A stretch of DNA of 64,000 nt from contig NZ_JAJNOD010000004.1 in assembly GCF_021044885.1 (NCBI RefSeq), positions 62,001 through 126,000 on the forward strand. The letters are read 5' to 3'. Position 1 is the first letter of the stretch; each line of letters starts with the position of its first letter. Below the pieces are notes generated by a model that had not been told where the DNA came from, made no database searches, and worked only from the letters and a program-made list of their open reading frames with translations. This stretch comes from Microbacterium nymphoidis (lineage in GTDB: Bacteria; Actinomycetota; Actinomycetes; Actinomycetales; Microbacteriaceae). A program made the position numbers and the translations under genes. Positions 32,603 through 42,102 of the stretch are shown piece after piece.

Positions 32603-33097
32603 ATGAACGTGGATGCGATCGACGATGAAGAGCGGACGGGCCTGGTGTCGGCCGGGCTCACGGCGGCCGGAATCGAGTCGCGCATCGTGACGCTGCCCGA
32701 CTCCGCTGCCACCGCCGCACTTGCTGCCGAGGCGCTCGGGGTGACGGTGGGGGCGATTGCGAACAGCCTGGTCTTCCTCGCGGACGACGAGCCCCTGCTC
32801 GTGATGACGTCGGGCGCGCACCGGGTCGATACCGCTGCGCTCGCGGATCGGATCGGAGTTCGGCGCATACGCCGGGCCAGCGCCGAGCAGGTGCTCGCTG
32901 CGACGGGGCAACGGGTGGGCGGGGTATCGCCGACAGGTCACCCGGCGCCGTTGCGCACCATCGTCGATGAATCGCTTGCCGATTTCGACCCGCTCTGGGC
33001 CGCCGGCGGCACCCCGCACGCGGTCTTCCCGCTCACTTTCGCCGAGCTGGTGCGCCTGACCGGGGGGACGGTGTGCTCGGTCGAGCCCGCCGCCTGA
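32603..33097 (+). CDS. YbaK/EbsC-type aminoacyl-tRNA deacylase
   Basis: A 164-residue YbaK/ProX-like editing protein that hydrolyses mischarged tRNA (for example Cys- or Ala-tRNA-Pro). Visible features: AEALGVTVGAIANSLVFLADDEPLLVMTSGAHRVD (the conserved hydrophobic pocket strand and helix), GQRVGGVSPTGH (the G-x-x-P-x-G loop) and the C-terminal GGTPHAVFPLTFAELVRLTG. AAAGGAG precedes ATG. It follows the TetR gene by 39 bp. Confidence 0.9.
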   Translation: MNVDAIDDEERTGLVSAGLTAAGIESRIVTLPDSAATAALAAEALGVTVGAIANSLVFLADDEPLLVMTSGAHRVDTAALADRIGVRRIRRASAEQVLAATGQRVGGVSPTGHPAPLRTIVDESLADFDPLWAAGGTPHAVFPLTFAELVRLTGGTVCSVEPAA

Positions 33098-33106
33098 CGT
33101 CTGTCG

Positions 33107-33154
33107 CCTCGGCCGCGTGATGCCTCCGCCGCGTGATGCCTCGGCCGCGTGATG
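33107..33154. repeat. Three 16-bp tandem repeats
   Basis: CCTCGGCCGCGTGATG, CCTCCGCCGCGTGATG and CCTCGGCCGCGTGATG follow head to tail, with a fourth partial copy (TCTCAGCC) leading into the end of the next gene. They fill the 59-bp gap between two convergent genes. Confidence 0.8.
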
Positions 33155-33156
33155 TC

Positions 33157-33837
33157 TCAGCCGGCGCTGTAGATGCTCAGGAAGCTCACGATGGCCGACG
33201 CGATCCACGACGCGATGACGCCGGCGATCGCCAGCCAGAGCGGGCCGAATGAACTGCGGCCCTGCCGCCGGAGCACGACCGTGCGCCCGATGAGGTAGAG
33301 GAGGGGCTGCAGCAGGAAGTTCCACCCCCAGGGGAACGGCTTCACGACGCCGAGGCGGGTGAGGGCGCGCTGATCCAGGTATGCGCACACGATGCTGGCG
33401 GCATAGCAGACGAGCGAGATCCCGCCGGCGAGTGCGATGCTCGGCACGACCGCCGTAACGTAGGGGGAGAGTTCCGATCTCACCGGCCTTCCCACGCCGA
33501 AGGAGATGATCGCGAGGTTGAGGCGGAGGACCGCGCCCCAGTCGACCACGAAGTACGCGCAGATCTGCACGAAGGCGAGCGCGCTGATCACCCACGCCCA
33601 CGGCGTGTTCACCGCGACCGTCGCCGCAGTGCCGCTGTGCGCTGACGGTGGCCACGGCTGCGCCGGAGGCTGACCGGGATGCCCCAGCGGCCCACCGGAG
33701 TATCCCTGCTGTCCGCTGGCGGGGCCCGGTGGGGATCCCTCGTACCGAGGGTCCGGTGATGCCGGCCACAACTGCTGCGCCGGCGGCTGAGGCGCGGGCA
33801 CTGCGGGTTGCTGCGGAGCGTTCTGCGGTTCGGTCAC
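33157..33837 (-). CDS. Membrane protein with Pro/Gln-rich N-terminus
   Basis: A 226-residue protein. Residues 1-65 are a disordered cytoplasmic Pro/Gln/Gly-rich segment (APQPPAQQLWPASPDPRYEG, GQQGYSGGPLGHPGQPPAQPWPP). Four membrane helices follow (WVISALAFVQICAYFVVDW, IALAGGISLVCYAASIVCAYL, WNFLLQPLLYLIGRTVVL, LWLAIAGVIASWIASAIVSFL). Similar layouts are common in Microbacteriaceae and have no assigned function. GGAAGG precedes the GTG start. Confidence 0.8.
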   Translation of the reverse strand: MTEPQNAPQQPAVPAPQPPAQQLWPASPDPRYEGSPPGPASGQQGYSGGPLGHPGQPPAQPWPPSAHSGTAATVAVNTPWAWVISALAFVQICAYFVVDWGAVLRLNLAIISFGVGRPVRSELSPYVTAVVPSIALAGGISLVCYAASIVCAYLDQRALTRLGVVKPFPWGWNFLLQPLLYLIGRTVVLRRQGRSSFGPLWLAIAGVIASWIASAIVSFLSIYSAG

Positions 33838-33889
33838 GGCGTTCCCTTCCCGGCGATGGCGCGGATGACTGGCAGTCTAGGCAATTCCG

Positions 33890-34645
33890 TCAGCCGATGC
33901 GGCGTGCCAGCCGGTCGGCGGCGTCGTGCACGGCGGCGATCAGGGTGTCCATGTCGCGCGCGGCATCCTCCGACCACGTCACGGCCACCGCGGCGATGGG
34001 CCAGCCGGTGTGATCGTGGACCGCCACCGCCACGGATCGCATGCCGAGGGTCACCTCACCGTCCTCGAACGCGTACCCGGCGCGGCGCACTTCACGCAGA
34101 ACGTCCCTCAGCTCGCGGGGTGTCGTGGGACCACGCTCCGTGCGCGTACTGAAGGATGCCGCGTCCGGATAGAGCGCGCGCAGCTGGGCTGCGCCGACGC
34201 CTGCCAGCATCGCGCGGCCGGTCGCGGTCAGGTGCGCGGGCAGCCGCACGCCCACGTCCGTCACGAGTGCGGGGCGACGTGGGGCGCGCTCCTCGACGAT
34301 GTAGATCACGTCCCGCCCAGTGAGCATCGCGATGTGCGTGCTCTCGCCCGTGCGGTCGGCGAGCGCGGCCGCCACCGGCCCGCCGAGCCGTGCGAGCGGC
34401 TGCTGGCGGTTGAAGCCGCCGGCGAGCTCGGCGGCTGCCGTTCCGAGCCCCCATCGGCGCTGCTCGGGAAGATGCACGACAAAGCCGTGCTCCTGCATCG
34501 TGGCGAGCAGGTGATAGACGCTCGAGCGCGGCAGCCCGAGCGTCGTGGCGATCGAGCTGGCAGCCACCGGGCCCCGGGAGCGACCGAGCAGAGCGAGGAT
34601 GCGCAGCGTCTGATCGGCGGCGGGCACCTGGGGCTTGTCTGGCAT
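33890..34645 (-). CDS. IclR-family regulator, probable repressor of histidine utilisation
   Basis: A 251-residue IclR protein: an N-terminal winged helix (ADQTLRILALLGRSRGPVAASSIATTLGLPRSSVYHLLATMQEHGFVVHLPEQRRWGLG) and a C-terminal effector domain (residues ~80-245, with GVRLPAHLTATGRAMLAG). It is divergent from hutHUI, and an 18-bp palindrome covers its start codon. ATG 34645 is preferred because TATGCT ends 7 bases upstream; ATG 34654 and 34666 are in frame. By position it should sense histidine or urocanate and control hut; this is inference. Confidence 0.9.
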   Translation of the reverse strand: MPDKPQVPAADQTLRILALLGRSRGPVAASSIATTLGLPRSSVYHLLATMQEHGFVVHLPEQRRWGLGTAAAELAGGFNRQQPLARLGGPVAAALADRTGESTHIAMLTGRDVIYIVEERAPRRPALVTDVGVRLPAHLTATGRAMLAGVGAAQLRALYPDAASFSTRTERGPTTPRELRDVLREVRRAGYAFEDGEVTLGMRSVAVAVHDHTGWPIAAVAVTWSEDAARDMDTLIAAVHDAADRLARRIG

Positions 34646-34653
34646 ACCAGACA
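34636..34653. promoter_or_regulatory. Operator over the start of the IclR regulator gene
   Basis: TGTCTGGCATACCAGACA is an 18-bp palindrome (TGTCTGG-N4-CCAGACA). It begins directly after the TATGCT -10 hexamer on the minus strand and includes the ATG, so binding would block the regulator gene. A 15/18-identical copy lies upstream of hutG at 42047-42064. Confidence 0.85.
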
Positions 34654-34707
34654 GCATATCGAGCACCCGCCTGGTCCGGTGGCGGCCGCCGGTGTGGAAT
34701 CGGAACC

Positions 34708-36249
34708 ATGAGCACTTCCGCCCCCGTTCTCGTCGGCCTGCACCCCCTCACCATCGACGAGGTGGTTGCCGTCGCACGCCATCATGCGCGGGTCGAGGTG
34801 ACGGCTGAGGCGCGTGCCGCCGTGGCTGCATCGCGTGCCCGCATCGATGCGCTCGCCGATGACCCGCACCCCCACTACGGCGTCTCCACCGGATTCGGCG
34901 CTCTGGCCACGACCTTCATCACCCCGGATCGCCGTCTTCAGCTGCAGGCATCCCTCATCCGTTCGCATGCGGCGGGCACCGGCGCTGAGGTCGAGGAGGA
35001 GGTGGTGCGTGCGCTGCAGTTGCTGCGGCTGCGCACCCTCGCCTCGGGGCACACGGGAGTGCGCCCCGAGGTGGTCGACACCTACGCGGCGATGCTGAAC
35101 GCCCGTATCATGCCGATCGTGCGGGAATACGGCTCGCTCGGCTGTTCGGGAGACCTCGCGCCGCTCTCGCATGTCGCGCTCGCCGCGATGGGCGAGGGGC
35201 GTGTGCGCGTCGACGGCGTGGAGCAGGACTCCGCGGACGCGCTGCAGGCGGCGGGGATCGAGCCGATCGTGCTTCGTGAGAAGGAAGGCCTGGCTCTCGT
35301 CAACGGCACGGACGGGATGCTGGGCATGCTGTCGCTCGCCCTCGCGGACCTCGCGGACCTTTTCGACACCGCCGATCTCGCCGCTGCGATGTCGGTGGAG
35401 TCCCAGCTCGGCACCGACCGGGTGTTCGACGCGGACCTGATGTCGCTGCGTCCCCAGGTGGGACAGGCGGCCTCGGCCGCTCGCATGAGCGCGATCCTCG
35501 CGGGCTCGCCGATCGTGGCCAGCCACGCCGGCCCGGAAGACGGACGTGTGCAGGATGCGTACTCGCTGCGCTGCTCCCCGCAGGTGCATGGCGCGGGTCG
35601 CGACACCGCGGCCCACGCCCGCCTCATCGCGGACCGGGAGCTGGCGAGCGTCGTCGACAACCCGATCCTCACCGGGGATGGCCGTCTGGAATCCAACGGC
35701 AACTTCCACGGTGCCCCGGTCGCCTATGTGCTCGACTTCCTCGCCATCGCGGTCGCTGATCTGGCCTCCATCTCCGAGCGGCGCACGGACCGAGCGCTCG
35801 ATGTGGCGCGCAATCGCGATCTGCCGCCCTTCCTCGCGCACGAGGTCGGTGTCGATTCCGGGCTGATGATCGCCCAGTACGCCGCCGCCGGCATCGTCTC
35901 CGAGCTCAAGCGTCTCGCTGTCCCGGCGTCCGTCGACTCCATCCCGTCGTCGGCGATGCAGGAGGATCACGTGTCGATGGGCTGGGCTGCGGCCCGCAAG
36001 CTCCGCCGTGCGATCGACGGGCTCGGCCGTGTGCTGGCCGTGGAGCTGATCACCGGATCGCGAGCGCTCGACCTGCGCGCGCCCCTGCAGCCCGGCGCCG
36101 CCACCGGGGCCGCGCGCGACCTCGTGCGCACTCGCGTGGCCGGTCCCGGCCCCGACCACTTCGTCTCGCCCGATATCGAGGCCGTCACCGCGATGGTCCA
36201 GGACGGGTCGTTCGCGCGCATCGTGCGCGAACACGCCACCACGATCTGA
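34708..36249 (+). CDS. hutH: Histidine ammonia-lyase
   Basis: HutH removes ammonia from L-histidine to give urocanate, the first step of histidine degradation. The 513-residue protein has [15 protein letters not shown], the MIO cofactor region [18 protein letters not shown], and [14 protein letters not shown]. The MIO tripeptide, usually Ala-Ser-Gly, is Cys146-Ser147-Gly148; cyclisation needs the backbone, so activity is still expected. First gene of a hutH-hutU-hutI operon divergent from the IclR regulator. Confidence 0.96.
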   Translation: MSTSAPVLVGLHPLTIDEVVAVARHHARVEVTAEARAAVAASRARIDALADDPHPHYGVSTGFGALATTFITPDRRLQLQASLIRSHAAGTGAEVEEEVVRALQLLRLRTLASGHTGVRPEVVDTYAAMLNARIMPIVREYGSLGCSGDLAPLSHVALAAMGEGRVRVDGVEQDSADALQAAGIEPIVLREKEGLALVNGTDGMLGMLSLALADLADLFDTADLAAAMSVESQLGTDRVFDADLMSLRPQVGQAASAARMSAILAGSPIVASHAGPEDGRVQDAYSLRCSPQVHGAGRDTAAHARLIADRELASVVDNPILTGDGRLESNGNFHGAPVAYVLDFLAIAVADLASISERRTDRALDVARNRDLPPFLAHEVGVDSGLMIAQYAAAGIVSELKRLAVPASVDSIPSSAMQEDHVSMGWAAARKLRRAIDGLGRVLAVELITGSRALDLRAPLQPGAATGAARDLVRTRVAGPGPDHFVSPDIEAVTAMVQDGSFARIVREHATTI

Positions 36250-36280
36250 TCCGCACCGGATCCATACGAAGGAGCTGTCG

Positions 36281-37941
<1,661 letters not shown>

Positions 37942-37945
<4 letters not shown>

Positions 37946-39096
37946 CGTCGCTGCTCATCACCGGCATCGGGGAGCTCACCACCAACGACCCCGACGCCGG
38001 ACAGGATGCGCTCGGCACGGTGCATGGGGCGGCCGTCGTCGTCGAGGACGGCCGGGTGGCCTGGATCGGGGATGCGAGTGCCGCTCCGGCGGCAGACGCC
38101 GCTCGAGACGTGGCGGGAGCGGCGGTGATCCCCGGATTCGTGGACAGTCACACTCACACCGTGTTCGCCGGTGATCGCTCCGCGGAGTTCGCCGCGCGGA
38201 TGACCGGGACCCCGTATGCCGCAGGCGGCATACGCACGACCGTGGCCGCGACGCGAGCAGCGAGCGACGATGATCTGCGCGCTCGCCTGCATGCGCTGCG
38301 TGCCGAGAGTCGTGCCCAGGGCACCACCACGCAGGAGGTGAAGACCGGGTACGGGCTGGATGTCGACACGGAGGCCCGCCTCGCGCGCATCGCCGCCGAA
38401 GTCACGTCGGAGGTCACGTATCTCGGTGCCCATGTGGTACCCGCCGAGTTCGTCGACGATCGAGCCGCCTACGTCGCACTGGTGACCGGAGAGATGCTGA
38501 GGGCAGTGCGCCCGTTCGTGCGATGGATCGACGTTTTCTGCGAGCGTGGGGCGTTCGACCCCGATGAGTCGCGTGCGGTGCTGCAGGCGGGGATCGCGGC
38601 GGGGCTGCTTCCGCGCGTCCACGGCAACCAGCTCGGCGAGGGAGCGGGAGTCGCGCTCGCGGTGGAAGTCGGCGCTGCAAGCGTGGATCACTGCACGTAC
38701 CTCAGCGATTCCGATGTCGCGGCGCTGGCCGGCTCGGACACCGTGGCTACGCTGCTGCCCGGTGTGGAGTTCTCGACGAAGCACCCCTACCCGTCCGCGC
38801 GCCGGCTGCTGGATGCGGGCGTGACCGTGGCACTGGCGAGCGACTGCAATCCCGGGACGAGCTTCACCACCTCGATGCCGCTGATGGTGGCGCTTGCCGT
38901 GCGGGAGATGGGGATGAGCCCGGACGAAGCCGTATGGGCGGCCACCGCGGGCGGTGCCCGCGCGCTCCGCCGCGACGATGTGGGCGTGCTGCGGGTGGGT
39001 GCGCGCGCGGACCTGGCGGTGCTCGACGCTCCCAGCCGAATTCACCTGGCCTACCGCCCCGGCGTCCCCCTGGTGTCCGAGGTGTGTGGCGGCTGA
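37942..39096 (+). CDS. hutI: Imidazolonepropionase
   Basis: HutI hydrolyses 4-imidazolone-5-propionate to N-formimino-L-glutamate. The 384-residue amidohydrolase has the metal site [19 protein letters not shown], then [26 protein letters not shown], the His residues in [10 protein letters not shown] and [10 protein letters not shown], and the late Asp in [20 protein letters not shown] 37942 is chosen by its 4-bp overlap with the hutU stop; the same frame is open far upstream but that is antisense-free shadow of hutU. Confidence 0.96.
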
Positions 39097-39099
39097 TCC

Positions 39100-39163
39100 C
39101 GTTTCATTGCGCTCACCTGGCTGCAATTCCTCGCGAATGGGAGCCAGGTGCGCGCGATGAAAG
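39100..39163. terminator. Extended hairpin at the 3' end of hutHUI (element A)
   Basis: A ~21-bp stem made of TTTCAT, GCGC and CACCTGGCT (39102-39122) with AGCCAGGTG, GCGC and ATGAAA (39142-39162), with a G-T pair and one mismatch, and an inner ATTC/GAAT stem in the loop. It begins 4 bp after the hutI stop and ends 2 bp before the convergent MerR stop. Related elements lie at 41055-41118 and 53469-53515. Confidence 0.75.
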
Positions 39164-39164
39164 G

Positions 39165-39545
39165 TCAGCTCGGCCGCGACGGCTGAGCGCGCGCCTCGTA
39201 GTCGCCGATCTTCCGGTCGATGAGGGCGAGGGCCGCATCCAGCGCGGCTCGGTTCGCCAGCACGCGCTCCCGGTGCGCCCGCAACAACTGCAGCCGCTCG
39301 GGCACGCCGTGCGGATCCTGCTGCACCAGCCGGGTGAAGGCCGCGACATCGGCCAGCGGCATGCCGGTCTCCTTCAACCGGAGCAGGACCTCGAGCAGAT
39401 GGACGTGATCATCCGGGTACTGGCGTCGGCCTGCCGGATCGCGAGGCGCGGGAGGGAGCACGCCGACGCGCTCGTAGTAGCGGATCGTGTCGGGATCGAG
39501 GCCGAGCTCCGCCGCCACCTCGCCGATGGAGCCGTTGCCGTTCAC
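39165..39545 (-). CDS. MerR-family transcriptional regulator
   Basis: A 126-residue MerR protein: SIGEVAAELGLDPDTIRYYERVGVLPPAPRDPAGRRQYPDDHVHLLEVLLRLKETGMPLADVAAFTRLV, then a dimerisation helix. There is no cysteine, which argues against the thiolate metal- or redox-sensing types. The GTG start overlaps the aldo/keto reductase stop (GTGA, 4 bp), so it is the second gene of that operon and probably activates the operon's own promoter, which has the MerR-type 19-bp spacer. Confidence 0.9.
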   Translation of the reverse strand: MNGNGSIGEVAAELGLDPDTIRYYERVGVLPPAPRDPAGRRQYPDDHVHLLEVLLRLKETGMPLADVAAFTRLVQQDPHGVPERLQLLRAHRERVLANRAALDAALALIDRKIGDYEARAQPSRPS

Positions 39546-40504
39546 CCGCTGATTCTCGCACTCTCCAGCAGGCCGAGTTCCTCCTCGCTCAGGATGAGAG
39601 CGCTCGCCTCGACCGCGGAACGCAGGTGATCCGGCGAGGAGACGCCGACCACGGGGCGGACCGGAAGCCGCCTGTGCATCATCCACCCGAGGACGACCTG
39701 GCCGGCGTCGGCCCCGTGTGCCTCTCCGATCCGGTGCAACAGCGGGAGCGCCGTCCGATTGGCCCTGGTGTCATATGCGGCCGGCAGCGGCCGGTCGGCA
39801 CGCGTGTAGGCGCCGGACAGCAGAGGAGCGTAACCGTGCGCCGTCCATCCGGCAGCCATGCAGGCGGCGATCATCTCGTCCGTGAGCAGCACGTGCGGAT
39901 GCAGGTGCGCGCGTGGCGCGGGGGTCAGGAACGTGAAGCGTTGCTGGAGGTGCCGATACCCACCGTCCGGCGCCGTGGCGGACTCGATCGCCGAATGCAG
40001 CCGATCGGAGGTGAGGTTGCTCGCGCCGAATTGCCCGATGACGCCCTCGTCGCGCAGCTCACCGAGTACACCGAGTGTCTCTGCCAGCGGCACCTCCCGG
40101 TCGTCGATGTGCGCATAGAGCAGATCGATGCGGTCCGTGCGCAGTCGGCGCAGGCTCTCGTCCACCTGCGCACGCACCATCGGCCCGCTCAGTCCGAGGA
40201 CGTGGTCGAGATCCCGGTAGCCCGGCCTCGGCCGAGCACCGACCTTGGTGGTGAGAAAGACAGCGTCACGCTGCCCGGGGTGGCGCGCCAGCCACTCGCC
40301 GACGCAGGTCTCGGACTCGTCGCCGGTGGCACCCGGCATCCAGAAGGCGTAGTTGTTGGCGGTGTCCCAGTGCCGTGCTCCGAGATCGAGCGCGCAGTCG
40401 AGGATCCGATGCGCCTCCCGCGTCGTGGTCCGCGTACCGAAGTGCATGGTGCCGATGGCGAATGCTCCGCCATCCTGGGGGTGATCGTTGAGGTTTCCGG
40501 TCAT
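39542..40504 (-). CDS. Aldo/keto reductase
   Basis: A 320-residue NADPH-dependent TIM-barrel oxidoreductase. The tetrad residues are visible: Asp in RHWDTANNYAFW with Tyr, Lys in FLTTKVGARPRPGYRD, and His in LLYAHIDDREVP. The C-terminal cofactor region is PVRPVVGVSSPDHLRSAVEAS. It leads an operon with a MerR regulator; together they look like an aldehyde- or stress-responsive detoxification unit, though the true substrate is unknown. Confidence 0.92.
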   Translation of the reverse strand: MTGNLNDHPQDGGAFAIGTMHFGTRTTTREAHRILDCALDLGARHWDTANNYAFWMPGATGDESETCVGEWLARHPGQRDAVFLTTKVGARPRPGYRDLDHVLGLSGPMVRAQVDESLRRLRTDRIDLLYAHIDDREVPLAETLGVLGELRDEGVIGQFGASNLTSDRLHSAIESATAPDGGYRHLQQRFTFLTPAPRAHLHPHVLLTDEMIAACMAAGWTAHGYAPLLSGAYTRADRPLPAAYDTRANRTALPLLHRIGEAHGADAGQVVLGWMMHRRLPVRPVVGVSSPDHLRSAVEASALILSEEELGLLESARISG

Positions 40505-40541
40505 GCTGCCATGCTCCGACCTGGACCGCGGTCCATGTCAA
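40502..40541 (-). promoter_or_regulatory. MerR-type promoter of the aldo/keto reductase operon
   Basis: On the minus strand: -35 TTGACA (40536-40541), a 19-bp spacer holding the perfect palindrome TGGACCGCGGTCCA (40522-40535), -10 GAGCAT (40511-40516), then 6 bases and ATG. A 19-bp spacer with a dyad is the hallmark of promoters that MerR-family activators untwist. Confidence 0.85.
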
Positions 40542-40569
40542 ACGACGGCAATGGCGCGACGGGCGAGGG

Positions 40570-41046
40570 TCAGCTCTCGCCTCGGGGGATGTCGTACTGT
40601 ACGTCGTCGGGAACCCGCATGGCCGCCTCCGACCAGTCCGCATCATGCCAGGTGAACACCGCCACCGCGCAGGTCGGCATCAGCGGCGCCTTCTCCGACA
40701 GCTGCCGGGCGAGGATGCTGATGCCCGGGTCGTGCGCCACCACGACGACGTCCGTGGCGCCGGAGCCGGAGGCCGCGGCCCACAGGGTGCTCGACGATGC
40801 GCCGTACAGTTCGTCCCGCAGCTCCAGCGGCGCCTCCAGCGCGGTGGCGAACTCCTCCGCCGTCGTCCGCGCGCGCACCGCGGTGCTGGCGAGGATCAGC
40901 TGCGGCCGCCAGTCGCGCGCCGCCACGAGTGCCGCCATGCGCGGCCCATCCCGGCGTCCTCGATGGTTGAGGGGCCGGTCATGATCGCTGAGCGCCGGAT
41001 CGTCCCAGTCCGACTTCGCGTGCCGGATCAGCGCGAGTGTGACCAT
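40570..41046 (-). CDS. Histidine phosphatase, SixA-like
   Basis: A 158-residue phosphoglycerate-mutase-fold phosphatase. The catalytic motif LIRHAKSDW is at residues 6-14 and the second His is in VVAHDPGISILARQL. Length and the R-H-A-K-S-x-W motif match SixA-type phosphohistidine phosphatases; in other Actinobacteria the in vivo substrate is not established. GGAGG precedes ATG 41046. Confidence 0.88.
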   Translation of the reverse strand: MVTLALIRHAKSDWDDPALSDHDRPLNHRGRRDGPRMAALVAARDWRPQLILASTAVRARTTAEEFATALEAPLELRDELYGASSSTLWAAASGSGATDVVVVAHDPGISILARQLSEKAPLMPTCAVAVFTWHDADWSEAAMRVPDDVQYDIPRGES

Positions 41047-41054
41047 CGGTCCTC

Positions 41055-41118
41055 CGTTTCATCGAGCGCGAATGGCTCCATTCTCGGCCGAATAGGCGCA
41101 AACTGCGCGCAATGAACG
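41055..41118. terminator. Hairpin-like element at the 3' end of hutG (element B)
   Basis: Exactly 64 bp, like element A, and alignable to it without gaps: both run CGTTTCAT ... TGGCT ... ATTC-N5/6-GAAT ... GCGC ... ATGAA. The stem here is more degenerate. It lies 4 bp beyond the hutG stop and just upstream of the SixA-like gene, so it may terminate hutG. Confidence 0.6.
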
Positions 41119-41121
41119 GGG

Positions 41122-41994
41122 TCAGCGCCGGGCGACCCCGGCCAGCATCTCGAGGACGCACAGCGCGGCCAGGCGCACGGTCCGGCCGTCGGGGGCATCC
41201 GCGGTGGCGTCCACCTCGGTGATATCAGCCGACGCCACCGTCGGGTGCACGGCGAGCCCCCGCACCAGCGATCGCAGCTCCCAGGCGGCGAGACCGCCGG
41301 GCATGCTCGCCGGGCAGCCCGGGGCAACGGAGCGGTCGCAGACGTCCACGTCGACATCCAGGTGGGTGCGGGCGGTTCCCACGATGTCGCGTGCCTCGGC
41401 GATCACATCGTCGATGCCGCGCCGGCGCACCTCGTCGACGCCGATGACGGTGATCCCGTAGTCGCGAGCGCGCTGGGCGTAGGCGACCGAGTTCGCGAAG
41501 TCGGCGATCCCGATCTGCACGACCTGGGTGCCGGCCAGACCAGCCTCGATCAGCCGCTGCACGGGGGAGCCATTGGAGACGCCGTCGCGCAGGTCGTGAT
41601 GCGCGTCGAGGGTGATCAGCGCCTCGGCACCCGCACCCTGGGCGGTGGCGTAGGTCACCGAGTTGTCGCCGCCCAGGGCGACCAGCAGATCCGTGCGGGT
41701 GATCAGGCCGGCGACGCGCGCACGGGTGCGGTCTTCGCCCTCACGGGAATCCGGATCGGTGATGTCACCGGCGTCGGAGACGAGCAGCGTACCGAGATCC
41801 GCGATCGCATCGGTGACCAGCGCGGGGGAGTACCGTTGCAGCGCCTCGCGGATCGCCGCGGGGGTCTGGTCCGCTCCGGTCGGCGACAGCGACGTCAGAT
41901 GCGCGGGAACGCCGAGCAGAGTGAGAGCCGAGTGATGTGATTCCAGCGGCCAGGAGCCGGCGCGGGGCCACAGCGGATCGTGCGAGAGAGCCAT
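41122..41994 (-). CDS. hutG: Formimidoylglutamase (ureohydrolase family)
   Basis: A 290-residue arginase-fold enzyme; by position with hutHUI it should split formiminoglutamate into glutamate and formamide, completing the pathway. Metal motifs: DAHHDLRDG, DVDVDVCDRSVAPGCPASMPGG and DITEVDATAD are typical, but the first ligand motif, normally GGDHS, reads GGDNS. TAGCGT ends exactly 6 bases before ATG 41994, so it has its own leaderless promoter, and a copy of the IclR-gene palindrome lies 53 bp upstream. An agmatinase-like activity cannot be excluded. Confidence 0.85.
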   Translation of the reverse strand: MALSHDPLWPRAGSWPLESHHSALTLLGVPAHLTSLSPTGADQTPAAIREALQRYSPALVTDAIADLGTLLVSDAGDITDPDSREGEDRTRARVAGLITRTDLLVALGGDNSVTYATAQGAGAEALITLDAHHDLRDGVSNGSPVQRLIEAGLAGTQVVQIGIADFANSVAYAQRARDYGITVIGVDEVRRRGIDDVIAEARDIVGTARTHLDVDVDVCDRSVAPGCPASMPGGLAAWELRSLVRGLAVHPTVASADITEVDATADAPDGRTVRLAALCVLEMLAGVARR

Positions 41995-42037
41995 ATCGCC
42001 ACGCTAGCCCTGTGGGTCGCGACGAGCCACGACGTGA

Positions 42038-42073
42038 GCGGGGTGGTGTCTGACATCTCAGACACCACCCCGC
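42038..42073. terminator. Perfect hairpin that embeds a copy of the hut regulator palindrome
   Basis: A 16-bp perfect stem (42038-42053 with 42058-42073) around CATC, 30 bp beyond the stop of the glycosidase gene, so it can terminate that operon. Its centre, TGTCTGACATCTCAGACA (42047-42064), is 15/18 identical to the palindrome at the IclR regulator start and stands 53 bp upstream of hutG. It may act as both terminator and operator. Confidence 0.75.
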
Positions 42074-42102
42074 GATGCATCGCCGCCCTGCGGCGGATCG
42101 CC

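Noticed and set aside
39165..39686. Longer MerR protein starting at 39686 inside the aldo/keto reductase gene
   Set aside because: The extra 47 residues are Arg/Gly-rich shadow sequence; GTG 39545 gives the standard MerR N-terminus and a GTGA overlap.
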